NCBI RefSeq assembly: GCF_018139545.1
Contig: NZ_JAGSPJ010000002.1
Location: 62,001-126,000 of the forward strand
Origin: Affinundibacterium fentianense
GTDB lineage: Bacteria > Pseudomonadota > Gammaproteobacteria > Burkholderiales > Burkholderiaceae_D
DNA length: 64,000 nucleotides
Direction of reading: 5' to 3'
In this document: one piece after another, positions 55,100-63,593 of the stretch
Position numbering within the stretch: the stretch's first letter is position 1
How the letters are laid out: each line of letters starts with the position of its first letter
Notes under the pieces: model-generated
Database searches by the model: none
Told to the model about the DNA's origin: nothing
The model's input: the letters and a program-made list of their open reading frames with translations, nothing else
Made by a program: the position numbers and the translations under genes

Positions 55100-55783
55100 G
55101 ATATTTCTCCTAAATTAACACTAGAAAAGAAGCGAAAATTAGTCGGATATGATGTCTTTCTTTCGCTTTTTGTTTTATCGATTTGTGTTTCGATGTGTGT
55201 ACTTTAGCGAAGCCCAATGTCAATCACCAGCGCGATGCGACGAAACGCAAAAAGACGGGAATCAACGACAGAAAATACCCTCTCAATGCAGAATCCTAAG
55301 CGCAACATACGGGCGATTGACATCGTCTCTCGCGTTCAAAATTGACTTAGATCGATCTCGTTTGACTGCATATCTCACCCGCATTTCAACTTGAGCACAA
55401 TGTACCCTGTCCGTTTTAAGAGAATCGTCTATACCGAATATGGCATGCGTACATTGGCGGGCAAGGCGATCTTAAAAACGCATTTGATATTTAGTGAATC
55501 ACCCACAAGGATAGACAAGGAAGAGATAGACTTCTCAAGTAAGCTACCAATCCCCAAAAGAGAGTGGGCCTTGGCTTTTAGAAAGGATGTTCGATAAGAA
55601 TAGTAGGAAGAATGCGTGCCTGAAGAAGGTCGGATCACTACGCTTCAACACCTTGATAAATTCAAACGCGTTGATTTGTTGACGCCACTACGCCACAGGT
55701 TTTAAAGGTCGGCACGCGGACTTAAAACCGTCAATTTTCTTTTACGGATACATAGACATACTCTGTATCTAATACTGGTCGCT
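55100..55783. other. Spacer between the two small paralogues, with conserved upstream block
   Basis: It contains the conserved block in front of paralogue A (55174-55265), including the inverted repeat ATCGA-N8-TCGAT at 55177-55194. An 8-bp inverted repeat (GGTTTTAA/TTAAAACC, about 55699-55730) lies about 55 bp beyond the paralogue B stop and may end its transcript. Open frames at 55391-55597 (plus) and 55429-55638 (minus) overlap each other and have no ribosome site or known domain. Confidence 0.55.
55177..55194. promoter_or_regulatory. Conserved inverted repeat upstream of paralogue A
   Basis: ATCGA-N8-TCGAT, 83 bp before the start codon. The same arms and spacing recur at 56131-56148 before paralogue B, which suggests a common operator. 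Confidence 0.5.
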
Positions 55784-56047
55784 CTACTCAGCTGAGATTG
55801 CTGCTTTTTGCTCTGCAGTCAAACGCTTTGCACTGATCACCACAGTTTGAAACATTGCAGTTTCTTGATCATATGCCAGTTTTTCCGCTTCTGTCATACG
55901 AGCATGGCGCACTGTCACCGTTTGCACTGGGATAGGTGACGCTTCAACTTGGCTAGTTGTCGCAACATTGAGGATCCCAACAAAGATCAGCGAAGAGACA
56001 CAAGCGGAAGCGGCAGAAACAATGGCAGTTGCAGTAAGTGTTTTCAT
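55784..56047 (-). CDS. Small unknown exported or membrane-anchored protein, paralogue B
   Basis: An 87-residue relative of the protein at 54827-55099, alignable without gaps except three residues. The N-terminal 29 residues are almost the same (MKTLTATAIVSAASACVSSL). The doubled motif reads VTVRHARMTEAEKLAY and VVISAKRLTAEQKAAI. It has the same GGAGA ribosome site. The block at 56128-56219 upstream aligns ungapped with that of paralogue A and keeps the 18-bp inverted repeat (56131-56148). Confidence 0.78.
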   Translation of the reverse strand: MKTLTATAIVSAASACVSSLIFVGILNVATTSQVEASPIPVQTVTVRHARMTEAEKLAYDQETAMFQTVVISAKRLTAEQKAAISAE

Positions 56048-56130
56048 GATAATTTCTCCTGATTCATTTAATGATGAGTAATAAGGAGCAAAAGGTGCAG
56101 TGCTGCTGTCGACATCTTGTTCCTTGATTT

Positions 56131-56148
56131 ATCGAATTGGGTTTCGAT
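56131..56148. promoter_or_regulatory. Conserved inverted repeat upstream of paralogue B
   Basis: ATCGA-N8-TCGAT, 84 bp before the start codon, within the 92-bp block shared with paralogue A. Confidence 0.5.
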
Positions 56149-56219
56149 GGATGTACTGTAATCAAGCTTAGAATCAAGTTCTAGCACTATGCGACGAAGT
56201 GCAGAAAGTCACGGATCAA

Positions 56220-56250
56220 ATAACAAAAATGCCGCTTCAGAGAAGCGGCA
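56220..56250 (-). terminator. Terminator of the glk-rpiR fusion gene
   Basis: TGCCGCTTC and GAAGCGGCA form a 9-bp perfect stem with a 3-nt loop (56230-56250). On the minus strand TTTTTGTTATTTG follows. It lies about 65 bp beyond the fusion gene's stop. Confidence 0.87.
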
Positions 56251-56314
56251 AATCGAATTTATCGATACCACTAGACAAACTATTACTTAGGGAAATTGGT
56301 GTGGTGCGCGCCCT

Positions 56315-58252
56315 TCATCGACTATGCGAGGTCAGCTTTGCAAATGGTGATGCGAGGCTGACCCCAGGTGCTTGATTTTTGGCGCTGGCTTTTTTCTCGA
56401 CCGGTCGCGCCTCATCTAAACGTTCATCCGCTTCACCTTGCATCAAACTTGCAGCACCCGGATTGCGCCCCATTGCTACCCCAACAGCCAGCATATCAAT
56501 AACCAACAAATGCAAAATTCGACTGACCATTGGCAAATGTGTCGTCACATCTTCCACGTGATCGACTATCAATGCCACATCCGCTTTACGAATCAGAGGG
56601 GAATGACTCGCAGCAATTGCAATAATCTTAGCACCGCGTTCACGTACTTTTTCCGCGACTTCCAATAACTCCGGCAAACGTCCGCTGCTGCTACTGATGA
56701 CCACAACATCTTTTTCGCTCAGTACGCTCGCCGATAGCAATTGCAAGCGAGAATCAGTGTGCGCAATGCTTGGAATCCCCAATCTCAGAAACTTAAATTG
56801 CGCATCCTGCGCGACGACGCCATAGTGTCCAATGGCATAAAACTCAAGCTTATTGGCACGCCCAATCAATTCTATCGCGCGTTCAATCATGTCACGATTT
56901 AATTGACTACGCACTTGTAAGATCGATGATGCTGTATTGCCCAGAACCTTCGCTCCCAACTCCAATGCTGAATCATCATCCGTGACCTGGATATGCGTCA
57001 CAGGTACAGTGCCGGTCAAGCCAGATGCCAAACGCAGTTTAAAATCGGACAAACCTTCGCAGCCGAGCGATCGGCAAAAGCGTATCACCGTGGGCTGACT
57101 CACATCAGCGGCACGAGCAATATCAGCAATTGGGTCATTCACGACCGCCCGTGCATGCGCCAAAACATGGTCTGCCACCCGCAATTCCGCTGGAGATAAA
57201 TCCGCGCGAATCCGACGAATCTGTCCAAGAATAGCTGAGCCTGGCTCAGCGCTCAGAGTCTTAAGTTGTGCATCCAAAATCGCAGCGGCGCCAATGAAGG
57301 TTGCATGCTCGGCAGTAATCACAAAGGTGGGAATCGCTGAAACATATCGACTAAATCGACCCTTTTGCTCAAAACGAGTACGGAAACTTGAGCGCGCAAA
57401 GTAGTCACCTAATCGCGGTACGATCCCACCGCCAATATAAATACCTCCCATCGCACCAAGTGTCACCGCCAAATTCGCAGCAGCGGTGCCCAATAAAGCA
57501 CAAAACACATCAAGGGCATCAATACATTGCTGATCATTGCACTCCAATGCATGTTGAGTAATTTCTGGCGCACTTAATTCACGGGGTGTCTGATTTGCAT
57601 GCTCTGCAAGCGCTCGATAAATCAATTCTAGACCCGGTCCTGAAACCAATCTTTCAAATGACACGTGTTCAAAGTGCTTCCAAACGTAGCGCAAGATCAC
57701 GATTTCACGTTCATCGCGGGGTGCGAAACTGGTATGTCCACCTTCCGAACCTAAAGAGATCCAACCATCCCCAGAAGGAATCAAACCAGACGTTCCCAAT
57801 CCACTACCGGGTCCCAATAAACCAATCACACTATGTTTGCGTGCCTCGCCTTGCCCGATTTGCTGGACGTCTTGGGCGCCCAAACGCGGCAGCGCCATCG
57901 CTAAGGCGGTAAAGTCATTCACGATCAATAAGGTGTCGAAGCCCAATTTTTGACGCATATCCTCAATTGAAAACTGCCAATGATAATTCGTCATACTGAC
58001 CAAATCACCATCAACTGGGTTCGCAATTGCCACCGCAGCATGTTCAATCTGCACCCCCGACAAGCTTTCGAGATAGGCTTTCACCGCAGAGTAAAAGTCA
58101 GGGTAATCCGCGCATAACAAAGAACGCACTTGTTGAAAATCACCTTTGCTGACTTCCAAGGCGAAACGCGCATAGGTGCCGCCAATATCGGCCAATAAAT
58201 GGGGCGTTGCATGTTGCAAAACTTGTGGTTTGGGCGCTTGCATAGTCGTCAT
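56315..58252 (-). CDS. Glucokinase-RpiR (HexR-like) fusion protein
   Basis: A 645-residue fusion known from Burkholderiales. Residues about 15-335 are a glucokinase (LLADIGGTYARFAL, LIVNDFTALAMALP, LGPGSGLGTSGLI, GSEGGHTSFAP, GGIYIGGGIVPRLGDYF). Residues about 345-420 are an RpiR-type helix-turn-helix (IADIARAADVSQPTVIRFCRSLGCEGLSDFKLRLA). Residues about 460-600 are a SIS domain that binds phosphosugars (FYAIGHYGVVAQDAQFKF, DVVVISSSSGRLPELLEV). It probably senses a Entner-Doudoroff or hexose phosphate and represses sugar genes as HexR does. Three HexR-like sites lie in the region upstream that it shares with the divergent glucokinase. Confidence 0.94.
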   Translation of the reverse strand: MTTMQAPKPQVLQHATPHLLADIGGTYARFALEVSKGDFQQVRSLLCADYPDFYSAVKAYLESLSGVQIEHAAVAIANPVDGDLVSMTNYHWQFSIEDMRQKLGFDTLLIVNDFTALAMALPRLGAQDVQQIGQGEARKHSVIGLLGPGSGLGTSGLIPSGDGWISLGSEGGHTSFAPRDEREIVILRYVWKHFEHVSFERLVSGPGLELIYRALAEHANQTPRELSAPEITQHALECNDQQCIDALDVFCALLGTAAANLAVTLGAMGGIYIGGGIVPRLGDYFARSSFRTRFEQKGRFSRYVSAIPTFVITAEHATFIGAAAILDAQLKTLSAEPGSAILGQIRRIRADLSPAELRVADHVLAHARAVVNDPIADIARAADVSQPTVIRFCRSLGCEGLSDFKLRLASGLTGTVPVTHIQVTDDDSALELGAKVLGNTASSILQVRSQLNRDMIERAIELIGRANKLEFYAIGHYGVVAQDAQFKFLRLGIPSIAHTDSRLQLLSASVLSEKDVVVISSSSGRLPELLEVAEKVRERGAKIIAIAASHSPLIRKADVALIVDHVEDVTTHLPMVSRILHLLVIDMLAVGVAMGRNPGAASLMQGEADERLDEARPVEKKASAKNQAPGVSLASPFAKLTSHSR

Positions 58253-58360
58253 AAGAAAACTCTAAGGAAAGAAGGAACTCGCTGCCAATTTTCGATCAGG
58301 GCACCCGAATTTTCGCTGGCAGTGCGGCACGAGTGATCATCTCAACAAGCATGCTTCCAT

Positions 58361-58375
58361 TGTAGTCTGACTAGA
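58361..58375. promoter_or_regulatory. Imperfect HexR-like operator
   Basis: TGTAGTCTGACTAGA matches TGTAR-N5-YTACA except for one base in the right arm. It lies about 110 bp before the fusion gene start. Confidence 0.4.
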
Positions 58376-58444
58376 AGGACATTGGAAATATGCAAATTGA
58401 ATTCTGGATAAATCACCTAAGCTCAGGACAAAAACATAAACTCA

Positions 58445-58459
58445 TGTAACTAGACTACA
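58445..58459. promoter_or_regulatory. HexR-like operator
   Basis: TGTAACTAGACTACA fits TGTAR-N5-YTACA in both arms. It lies in the gap between the two divergent glucokinase genes. Confidence 0.55.
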
Positions 58460-58746
58460 GAACACTTCACTCCTTTATTACAAAACATACCAAACTAGAC
58501 TGTTTGCAGCGCTCTTTTTATCACTATTTTCAGAATGGAAGATAACGATGCCCATCAAGATAGCACCACTTTCATATTGCTATCGCCGTCTTCATAGACA
58601 AGATTTACGCTTCTTATCTAGTTATTTGTACAATTTTCATGCACATTCCAAAACTACATACCGTGTATGAACACCTATTTCGAATTTGGAAAACGACACT
58701 TTCCCATTTTTTCCGGCAATCCTGAAAAAAGTAATTGCATGAATTA

Positions 58747-58761
58747 TGTAGTTTTGCTACA
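58747..58761. promoter_or_regulatory. HexR-like operator before the glucokinase-amylase operon
   Basis: TGTAGTTTTGCTACA fits TGTAR-N5-YTACA, with arms extended by a further A/T pair (58746-58762). It lies about 150 bp before the stand-alone glucokinase. A separate perfect CATAC-CGT-GTATG palindrome lies at 58657-58669. Otherwise this 657-bp intergenic region shows nothing else I can support. Confidence 0.65.
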
Positions 58762-58908
58762 TTCACCTCAATATATCACGCTTATTTTTTACGCTCGTTG
58801 GATAAAACAAAAATTCTTAGCTAATTGAAATTGCTGACTGGAATCGCAATGAATGCCTTGAATGACTTCCCATCGTTTCGCGCAAAATCATGACAGGAAT
58901 AATTTGTA

Positions 58909-59919
58909 ATGGATATTGTCTCATCCTCAACATCACGAAACACCTCTCCATATCCATGGCTAGTCGCAGATATAGGTGGCAGTAATGCCCGTTTTGGTTG
59001 GGTTGCAGGCCCTAATCAAGGTGTTGAACACGTTCAAACCTTGGCCGTACATGAGTTCGCAACACCCATCGCGGCCAGCCAAACATATTTAGCGAACCTC
59101 CATGCGAAATTAGGGGAAGAGTTCAAAACACCGCATTGCGCAGCATTTGCTGTAGCAACTGCGGTTGGTCAAGACCAAATTAGCTTTACGAATAGCCATT
59201 GGAGTTTCTCCCAAGCTGCTGTGAAATCCGCCTTAAAACTCGATCAGTTCTTAGTATTAAATGACTTCGAAGCACTCGCCTTATCACTACCCTGCTTGAG
59301 TCCGGAGCAAATCCGCGCCCATGATCGCCTTCCTGAACAGAGCGGCACTCTCGCTGTCGTCGGACCCGGCACTGGTCTTGGGGTAGGCTCAGTGATACAA
59401 ACCCGCCATGGTTGGATAGCGATACCAGGCGAAGGTGGACATGCCACACTTGCGGCAACGGATGACTTTGAATCCCATGTATTAAGCAATGCACGCTGCG
59501 AGTTTCCTCATGTTTCCGCAGAGCGACTTTTATCAGGAATTGGACTTCCGGTTTTGTATCGGGCAGTTGCGAAAACGATGGGGGATCTTCCCCAAGACTT
59601 CAGCACGGAACGTATAGTTGAGCTGGGTTTATCAGGTGACAATTTGGTGTGCGTTAAAACACTGGACTGCTTTTGCGCATTACTCGGCAGTTTTTGCGGC
59701 AACATCGCACTAACTGTTGGAGCGCGAAGCGGTGTCTATATTGGCGGTGGAATCGTCCCGCGCCTGGGCGATTTTTTCTTTCATTCACGATTCCGAGAAA
59801 AATTTGAGGCGAAAGGTCGTTTTCACGCCTACCTCCAAGACATTCCCACTGCATTGATTATTGATACATTGGCTGCTTTAAGTGGTGCAGCTTTTGCTAT
59901 CGAACAGAGTGAAGCTTAG
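58909..59919 (+). CDS. glk: Glucokinase (stand-alone)
   Basis: A 336-residue ROK-unrelated bacterial glucokinase of the E. coli Glk type: LVADIGGSNARFGW, NDFEALALSLP, VGPGTGLGVGSVI, GEGGHATLA, GVYIGGGIVPRLGDFF and FRAKFEAKGRF-like FREKFEAKGRFHAYL. It phosphorylates cytoplasmic glucose with ATP. An AGGA ribosome site precedes the ATG. It is divergent from a second glucokinase fused to RpiR and leads an operon with two exported amylases, so it probably consumes the glucose they release. Confidence 0.94.
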   Translation: MDIVSSSTSRNTSPYPWLVADIGGSNARFGWVAGPNQGVEHVQTLAVHEFATPIAASQTYLANLHAKLGEEFKTPHCAAFAVATAVGQDQISFTNSHWSFSQAAVKSALKLDQFLVLNDFEALALSLPCLSPEQIRAHDRLPEQSGTLAVVGPGTGLGVGSVIQTRHGWIAIPGEGGHATLAATDDFESHVLSNARCEFPHVSAERLLSGIGLPVLYRAVAKTMGDLPQDFSTERIVELGLSGDNLVCVKTLDCFCALLGSFCGNIALTVGARSGVYIGGGIVPRLGDFFFHSRFREKFEAKGRFHAYLQDIPTALIIDTLAALSGAAFAIEQSEA

Positions 59920-59923
59920 CCCT

Positions 59924-61903
59924 ATGCAGCGCCGTTTGACTCCTCCTATCATCACTTTACGAAGCGCGAGACTAGCCCCACTATGTCGCGCGCTCGGCGG
60001 CGCTGTATTTTTTTTTGCTTTGCTTTTTCTCGCAGAGATAAGTCAAGCAATTCCGAGCTCATCGCATCCATCGCCTAGCTATCAAGTTCGCCACCTAGAG
60101 CCGTCATCTTGGTGGATAGGAATGAAAAACCCTACGTTACAACTGATGGTACATGGAAAGAATATCGCAGACCTTACGCCCGAAATTCGCTATCCCGGGG
60201 TCACGATTCGTCAAGTTCATCGAAGTGACAATCGAAATTATTTGTTTATCGACTTGCATATTGGCTCGAATGCAAAGGCAGGTGAACTGCAGATTCTATT
60301 CAAGCAAAGCAACAACTCCAAGCGAATTCTAGCCACGCAAACTTTCAATTTGCAGCAGCGCCGTACAGGGTCAGCTCAACGTCAAGGATTCAGCAATCGT
60401 GATGCAATTTATTTGATCGTGCCGGATCGATTTGCTAATGGTGATCCTCGCAACGACAGTGTTAATGGCTACAGCGATAAACTTGCACGTGATATTCCTG
60501 GTGGTCGCCACGGTGGTGATATCGCAGGTATCGCAGCACACCTAGAATATATTGCTGGACTCGGCTTCACGATGTTGTGGCCGACACCCATGCTAGAAAA
60601 CGCTCAGCCGATTAATTCTTATCACGGCTATGCGGCAACCGATTTTTATCAAATTGATCCTCGTTTCGGTAGCAATCAAAGCTATCGCGAGCTAGTTGCG
60701 CTAGCCAGAAAAAAGAATATTGGTATGGTTCAGGACGTCGTGTTAAACCATATCGGATCAAATCATTGGTGGATGAAAGATCTACCTAGTAAGGACTGGC
60801 TGAATTCGGATGGAAAATATACCGAAACCAATCACATCCGTAGCACGATTCAAGATACCCATGCAGCAAAATCTGACTTGAATCAATTTGCAGATGGATG
60901 GTTTGTGAAGACGATGCCCGATCTGAATCAACGGAATCCTTTTCTTGCCAATTACTTGATACAGAATGCCGTTTGGTGGATAGAGTACGCAGATCTCGCC
61001 GGCTTACGTGTCGATACCTACTCGTACTCAAATAAAGAGTTTCTAGCACGCTGGTCAGCCCGCATCATGCAGGAATATCCTAACATGACTATTGTTGGTG
61101 AAGAATGGAGCATGAATCCCAATGTCGTCGCCTATTGGCAACGGGGTAATGAAAACCGCGACGGCTATCGCTCAGCAATGCCGAGCATGATGGATTTTCC
61201 GGTCTATCAAGCATTGCATACAAGCCTAGTCGGCGACGCCATTAAGCCAGCGGACATGATGACCATGTATGAGACTATCGCCAATGACTTTATCTATCCA
61301 CATCCTGAACAATTGACGATTTTTGAGGGAAACCATGATACCCCTCGCATTTTTTCTGCACTGAATGAAGATCTCGCCCTCAATAAATTGGCGATGGTCA
61401 TGCTCGCGACTTTGCGTGGCATTCCACAAATGTTTTATGGTGCAGAGATTTTGATGACGAGCCCAAAGCAGCGTGATGATGGCAAGGTTCGCGGTGACTT
61501 TCCGGGCGGCTGGTCTGACGATGAAGTGAATGCATTCATCGGCACCAATCTCACTCCAGCACAATCTGAGATGCAGACATTCACACGTCGCCTATTTAAT
61601 TGGCGCAAGCAGCAGTCGGCACTGCACGGAGGCAAGCTCCTGCACTTCATCCCCCAAGACAACTGCTATGTTTACTTCCGTTTCGATGGACGACAAAAGA
61701 TCATGATCGTAATCAATCGTAATGAGAAAGAAGTCGCACTGCAAACGGAGCGCTTCCGCGAAATCATTCAAGACGCCCAAAGTGCCAACAATATTCTCCT
61801 AGATCAAACAATTCAGCTCGAACCCATCATGCGGGTGCAAGGTAAATCAGCCCTGATTCTCGAGTTGTTTTCACTCCCCCCAATGAACGTACGAGGACAA
61901 TAA
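59924..61903 (+). CDS. Exported GH13 cyclomaltodextrinase/neopullulanase-type amylase
   Basis: A 659-residue secreted glycosidase. The ATG at 59924 is chosen because it gives a signal peptide after a basic N-terminus (ALGGAVFFFALLFLAEISQA); the frame opens further up inside glk. An N-terminal Ig-like cyclomaltodextrinase domain (about 45-155) precedes the barrel. GH13 regions: VVLNHIGSNHWW (I), GLRVDTYSY with the nucleophile Asp (II), VGEEW with the acid/base Glu (III) and FEGNHDTPR with the third Asp (IV). It lies 4 bp after glk and overlaps the next gene by 1 bp (TAATG). The substrate is likely starch, cyclodextrin or pullulan fragments in the periplasm. Confidence 0.92.
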   Translation: MQRRLTPPIITLRSARLAPLCRALGGAVFFFALLFLAEISQAIPSSSHPSPSYQVRHLEPSSWWIGMKNPTLQLMVHGKNIADLTPEIRYPGVTIRQVHRSDNRNYLFIDLHIGSNAKAGELQILFKQSNNSKRILATQTFNLQQRRTGSAQRQGFSNRDAIYLIVPDRFANGDPRNDSVNGYSDKLARDIPGGRHGGDIAGIAAHLEYIAGLGFTMLWPTPMLENAQPINSYHGYAATDFYQIDPRFGSNQSYRELVALARKKNIGMVQDVVLNHIGSNHWWMKDLPSKDWLNSDGKYTETNHIRSTIQDTHAAKSDLNQFADGWFVKTMPDLNQRNPFLANYLIQNAVWWIEYADLAGLRVDTYSYSNKEFLARWSARIMQEYPNMTIVGEEWSMNPNVVAYWQRGNENRDGYRSAMPSMMDFPVYQALHTSLVGDAIKPADMMTMYETIANDFIYPHPEQLTIFEGNHDTPRIFSALNEDLALNKLAMVMLATLRGIPQMFYGAEILMTSPKQRDDGKVRGDFPGGWSDDEVNAFIGTNLTPAQSEMQTFTRRLFNWRKQQSALHGGKLLHFIPQDNCYVYFRFDGRQKIMIVINRNEKEVALQTERFREIIQDAQSANNILLDQTIQLEPIMRVQGKSALILELFSLPPMNVRGQ

Positions 61904-63249
61904 TGAAACATCTTATCTTTTCACTCCTTCTCGGGGTCGGTGCGATTAGCGCCGTCCCAGCGGCGGCACAGACCCAATCCGAGGTAATCCATCCAGCTTG
62001 GACGAAGAACGCAACAATTTACGAAGCAAATATTCGCCAGCACTCAAAAGAAGGCAGCTTCCAAAAATTCGAGGAATATCTCCCTGAATTAAAAAAAATG
62101 GGCGTCAAAGTGATCTGGATTATGCCAATCAATCCTATCGGTGAAGTCAATCGCAAGGGCAAACTCGGTAGTTACTACGCTGTGCGCGACTATCGAGGTG
62201 TCAATCCTGAATTTGGCACACCGGCCGACTTCAAAAAATTAGTGAAGTCAATTCACGCGCAAGGGATGTATGTCATTATCGATTGGGTACCGAACCACAC
62301 TGCTTGGGATCACCCTTGGGCTAAAACGCATCCCGAATATTACAAGAAAGATAAAGATGGAAAATTTGTCCCGCCAGTGCCAGATTGGGCGGACGTGATC
62401 GCACTCGACTATAGCAACAAAGCGCTTCGTACTGAAATGGTTGAAGCCATGCGCTTTTGGCTCACTGAATACAATATTGACGGGTTCCGCTGCGACGTCG
62501 CTGCCATGGTACCAACTGACTTCTGGAATGACGCGCGCAAAGAGCTCGATAAAACGAAAAAGGTATTCATGCTCGCCGAGGCGCATGAGTTCGAGCTGCA
62601 AGAGAAAGCGTTTGATATGACGTACGGTTGGCAATACAAGGATTTGTTCAACGACATCGCTCAAGGCAAAAAGTCTGTGAAGGACCTCGATGCTTATTTG
62701 AATGGTGAGGAGAAAAATTACCACCCGAATTCCTATCGCATGTTGCATATTACGAACCATGACTTAAATAGCTGGGAAGGAACTGAATTTGTTCGTCTTG
62801 GCGATGCGGTCGAAACTTTCTTGGTGCTTTCGAATGTAATGAAAGGAATGCCACTCATGTATAGCGGACAAGAAGCGGGGAACAACAAAGCGCTGAACTT
62901 CTTCGACCGTGATCCGATTGAATGGAAACCCCATCCTTTCAAAAAGTTATACACCAAGTTATTTCAGTTAAAGAAGACAAACAAGGCTTTATGGAATGGC
63001 CTGGAAGGCGGTGAAATGCAGCGCCTCAATACAGGTAACGACGATCAAGTCTTTGCGTTCTCACGTGAAAAGGCTGGACATAAAATTGTCGCTATATTTA
63101 ACTTATCACCGAAAGCCCAAACTGCTGAGATCAAAGGAGTTTTAGCAAAAAATGGACTAAGTGATTTCAATACGGCTGCCAAAGCTCCCCACGGCGAGCA
63201 AGTCAAATTTGAACTGAAACCATGGGAATACAAAGTATTCGTCAAATGA
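61903..63249 (+). CDS. Exported GH13 alpha-amylase
   Basis: A 448-residue amylase with a signal peptide (MKHLIFSLLLGVGAISAVPAAA). GH13 regions: DWVPNHTAWDHP (I), GFRCDVAAM with nucleophile Asp (II), LAEAHEF with acid/base Glu (III) and ITNHDLNSW with Asp (IV). The C-terminal part (about 360-448) is a beta-sandwich domain. It resembles SusG-like or periplasmic maltodextrin-acting amylases. Start codon overlaps the preceding stop, implying translational coupling. It is the last gene of the glk-amylase operon, followed about 155 bp later by a terminator. Confidence 0.93.
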   Translation: MKHLIFSLLLGVGAISAVPAAAQTQSEVIHPAWTKNATIYEANIRQHSKEGSFQKFEEYLPELKKMGVKVIWIMPINPIGEVNRKGKLGSYYAVRDYRGVNPEFGTPADFKKLVKSIHAQGMYVIIDWVPNHTAWDHPWAKTHPEYYKKDKDGKFVPPVPDWADVIALDYSNKALRTEMVEAMRFWLTEYNIDGFRCDVAAMVPTDFWNDARKELDKTKKVFMLAEAHEFELQEKAFDMTYGWQYKDLFNDIAQGKKSVKDLDAYLNGEEKNYHPNSYRMLHITNHDLNSWEGTEFVRLGDAVETFLVLSNVMKGMPLMYSGQEAGNNKALNFFDRDPIEWKPHPFKKLYTKLFQLKKTNKALWNGLEGGEMQRLNTGNDDQVFAFSREKAGHKIVAIFNLSPKAQTAEIKGVLAKNGLSDFNTAAKAPHGEQVKFELKPWEYKVFVK

Positions 63250-63405
63250 AGTAAAGACGACTACGGCGCTACAAAATAGCGTCGTGAATCAAAGTAGTGA
63301 AGTCATACCAAGAATCTCAAAGAGGACTCAATCGAATCGGTAAAGTCGACCACAGTCCTTACAAAAAAAAAGCGAAATGCAATACCCATTGTTGTAAAAA
63401 GAAAG

Positions 63406-63433
63406 CGCCAGCCTTAAAACTGGCGTTTTTTTT
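63406..63433 (+). terminator. Terminator of the glk-amylase operon
   Basis: CGCCAG and CTGGCG form a 6-bp GC-rich stem around an 8-nt loop, followed by eight T residues. The remaining gap to 63593 holds the promoter region of the OmpW gene; nothing else is evident. Confidence 0.85.
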
Positions 63434-63593
63434 GCGCTAAAACAAAGTTTCACTTCTGACCTCCTTATTTTGAACTGAGTGCACCACGAAATTTGATTTA
63501 GCTCAAGTGAGATGTTGCACTGCGCAACTAAACTGTCTTCATCAAGTTAAGGAAATTTTTATTTAAACCATTCATAACCAAGGAAAATCAAAA

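Noticed and set aside
55391..55638. Opposed short ORFs between the two small paralogues
   Set aside because: They overlap each other on opposite strands without ribosome sites or motifs, so neither is supported.
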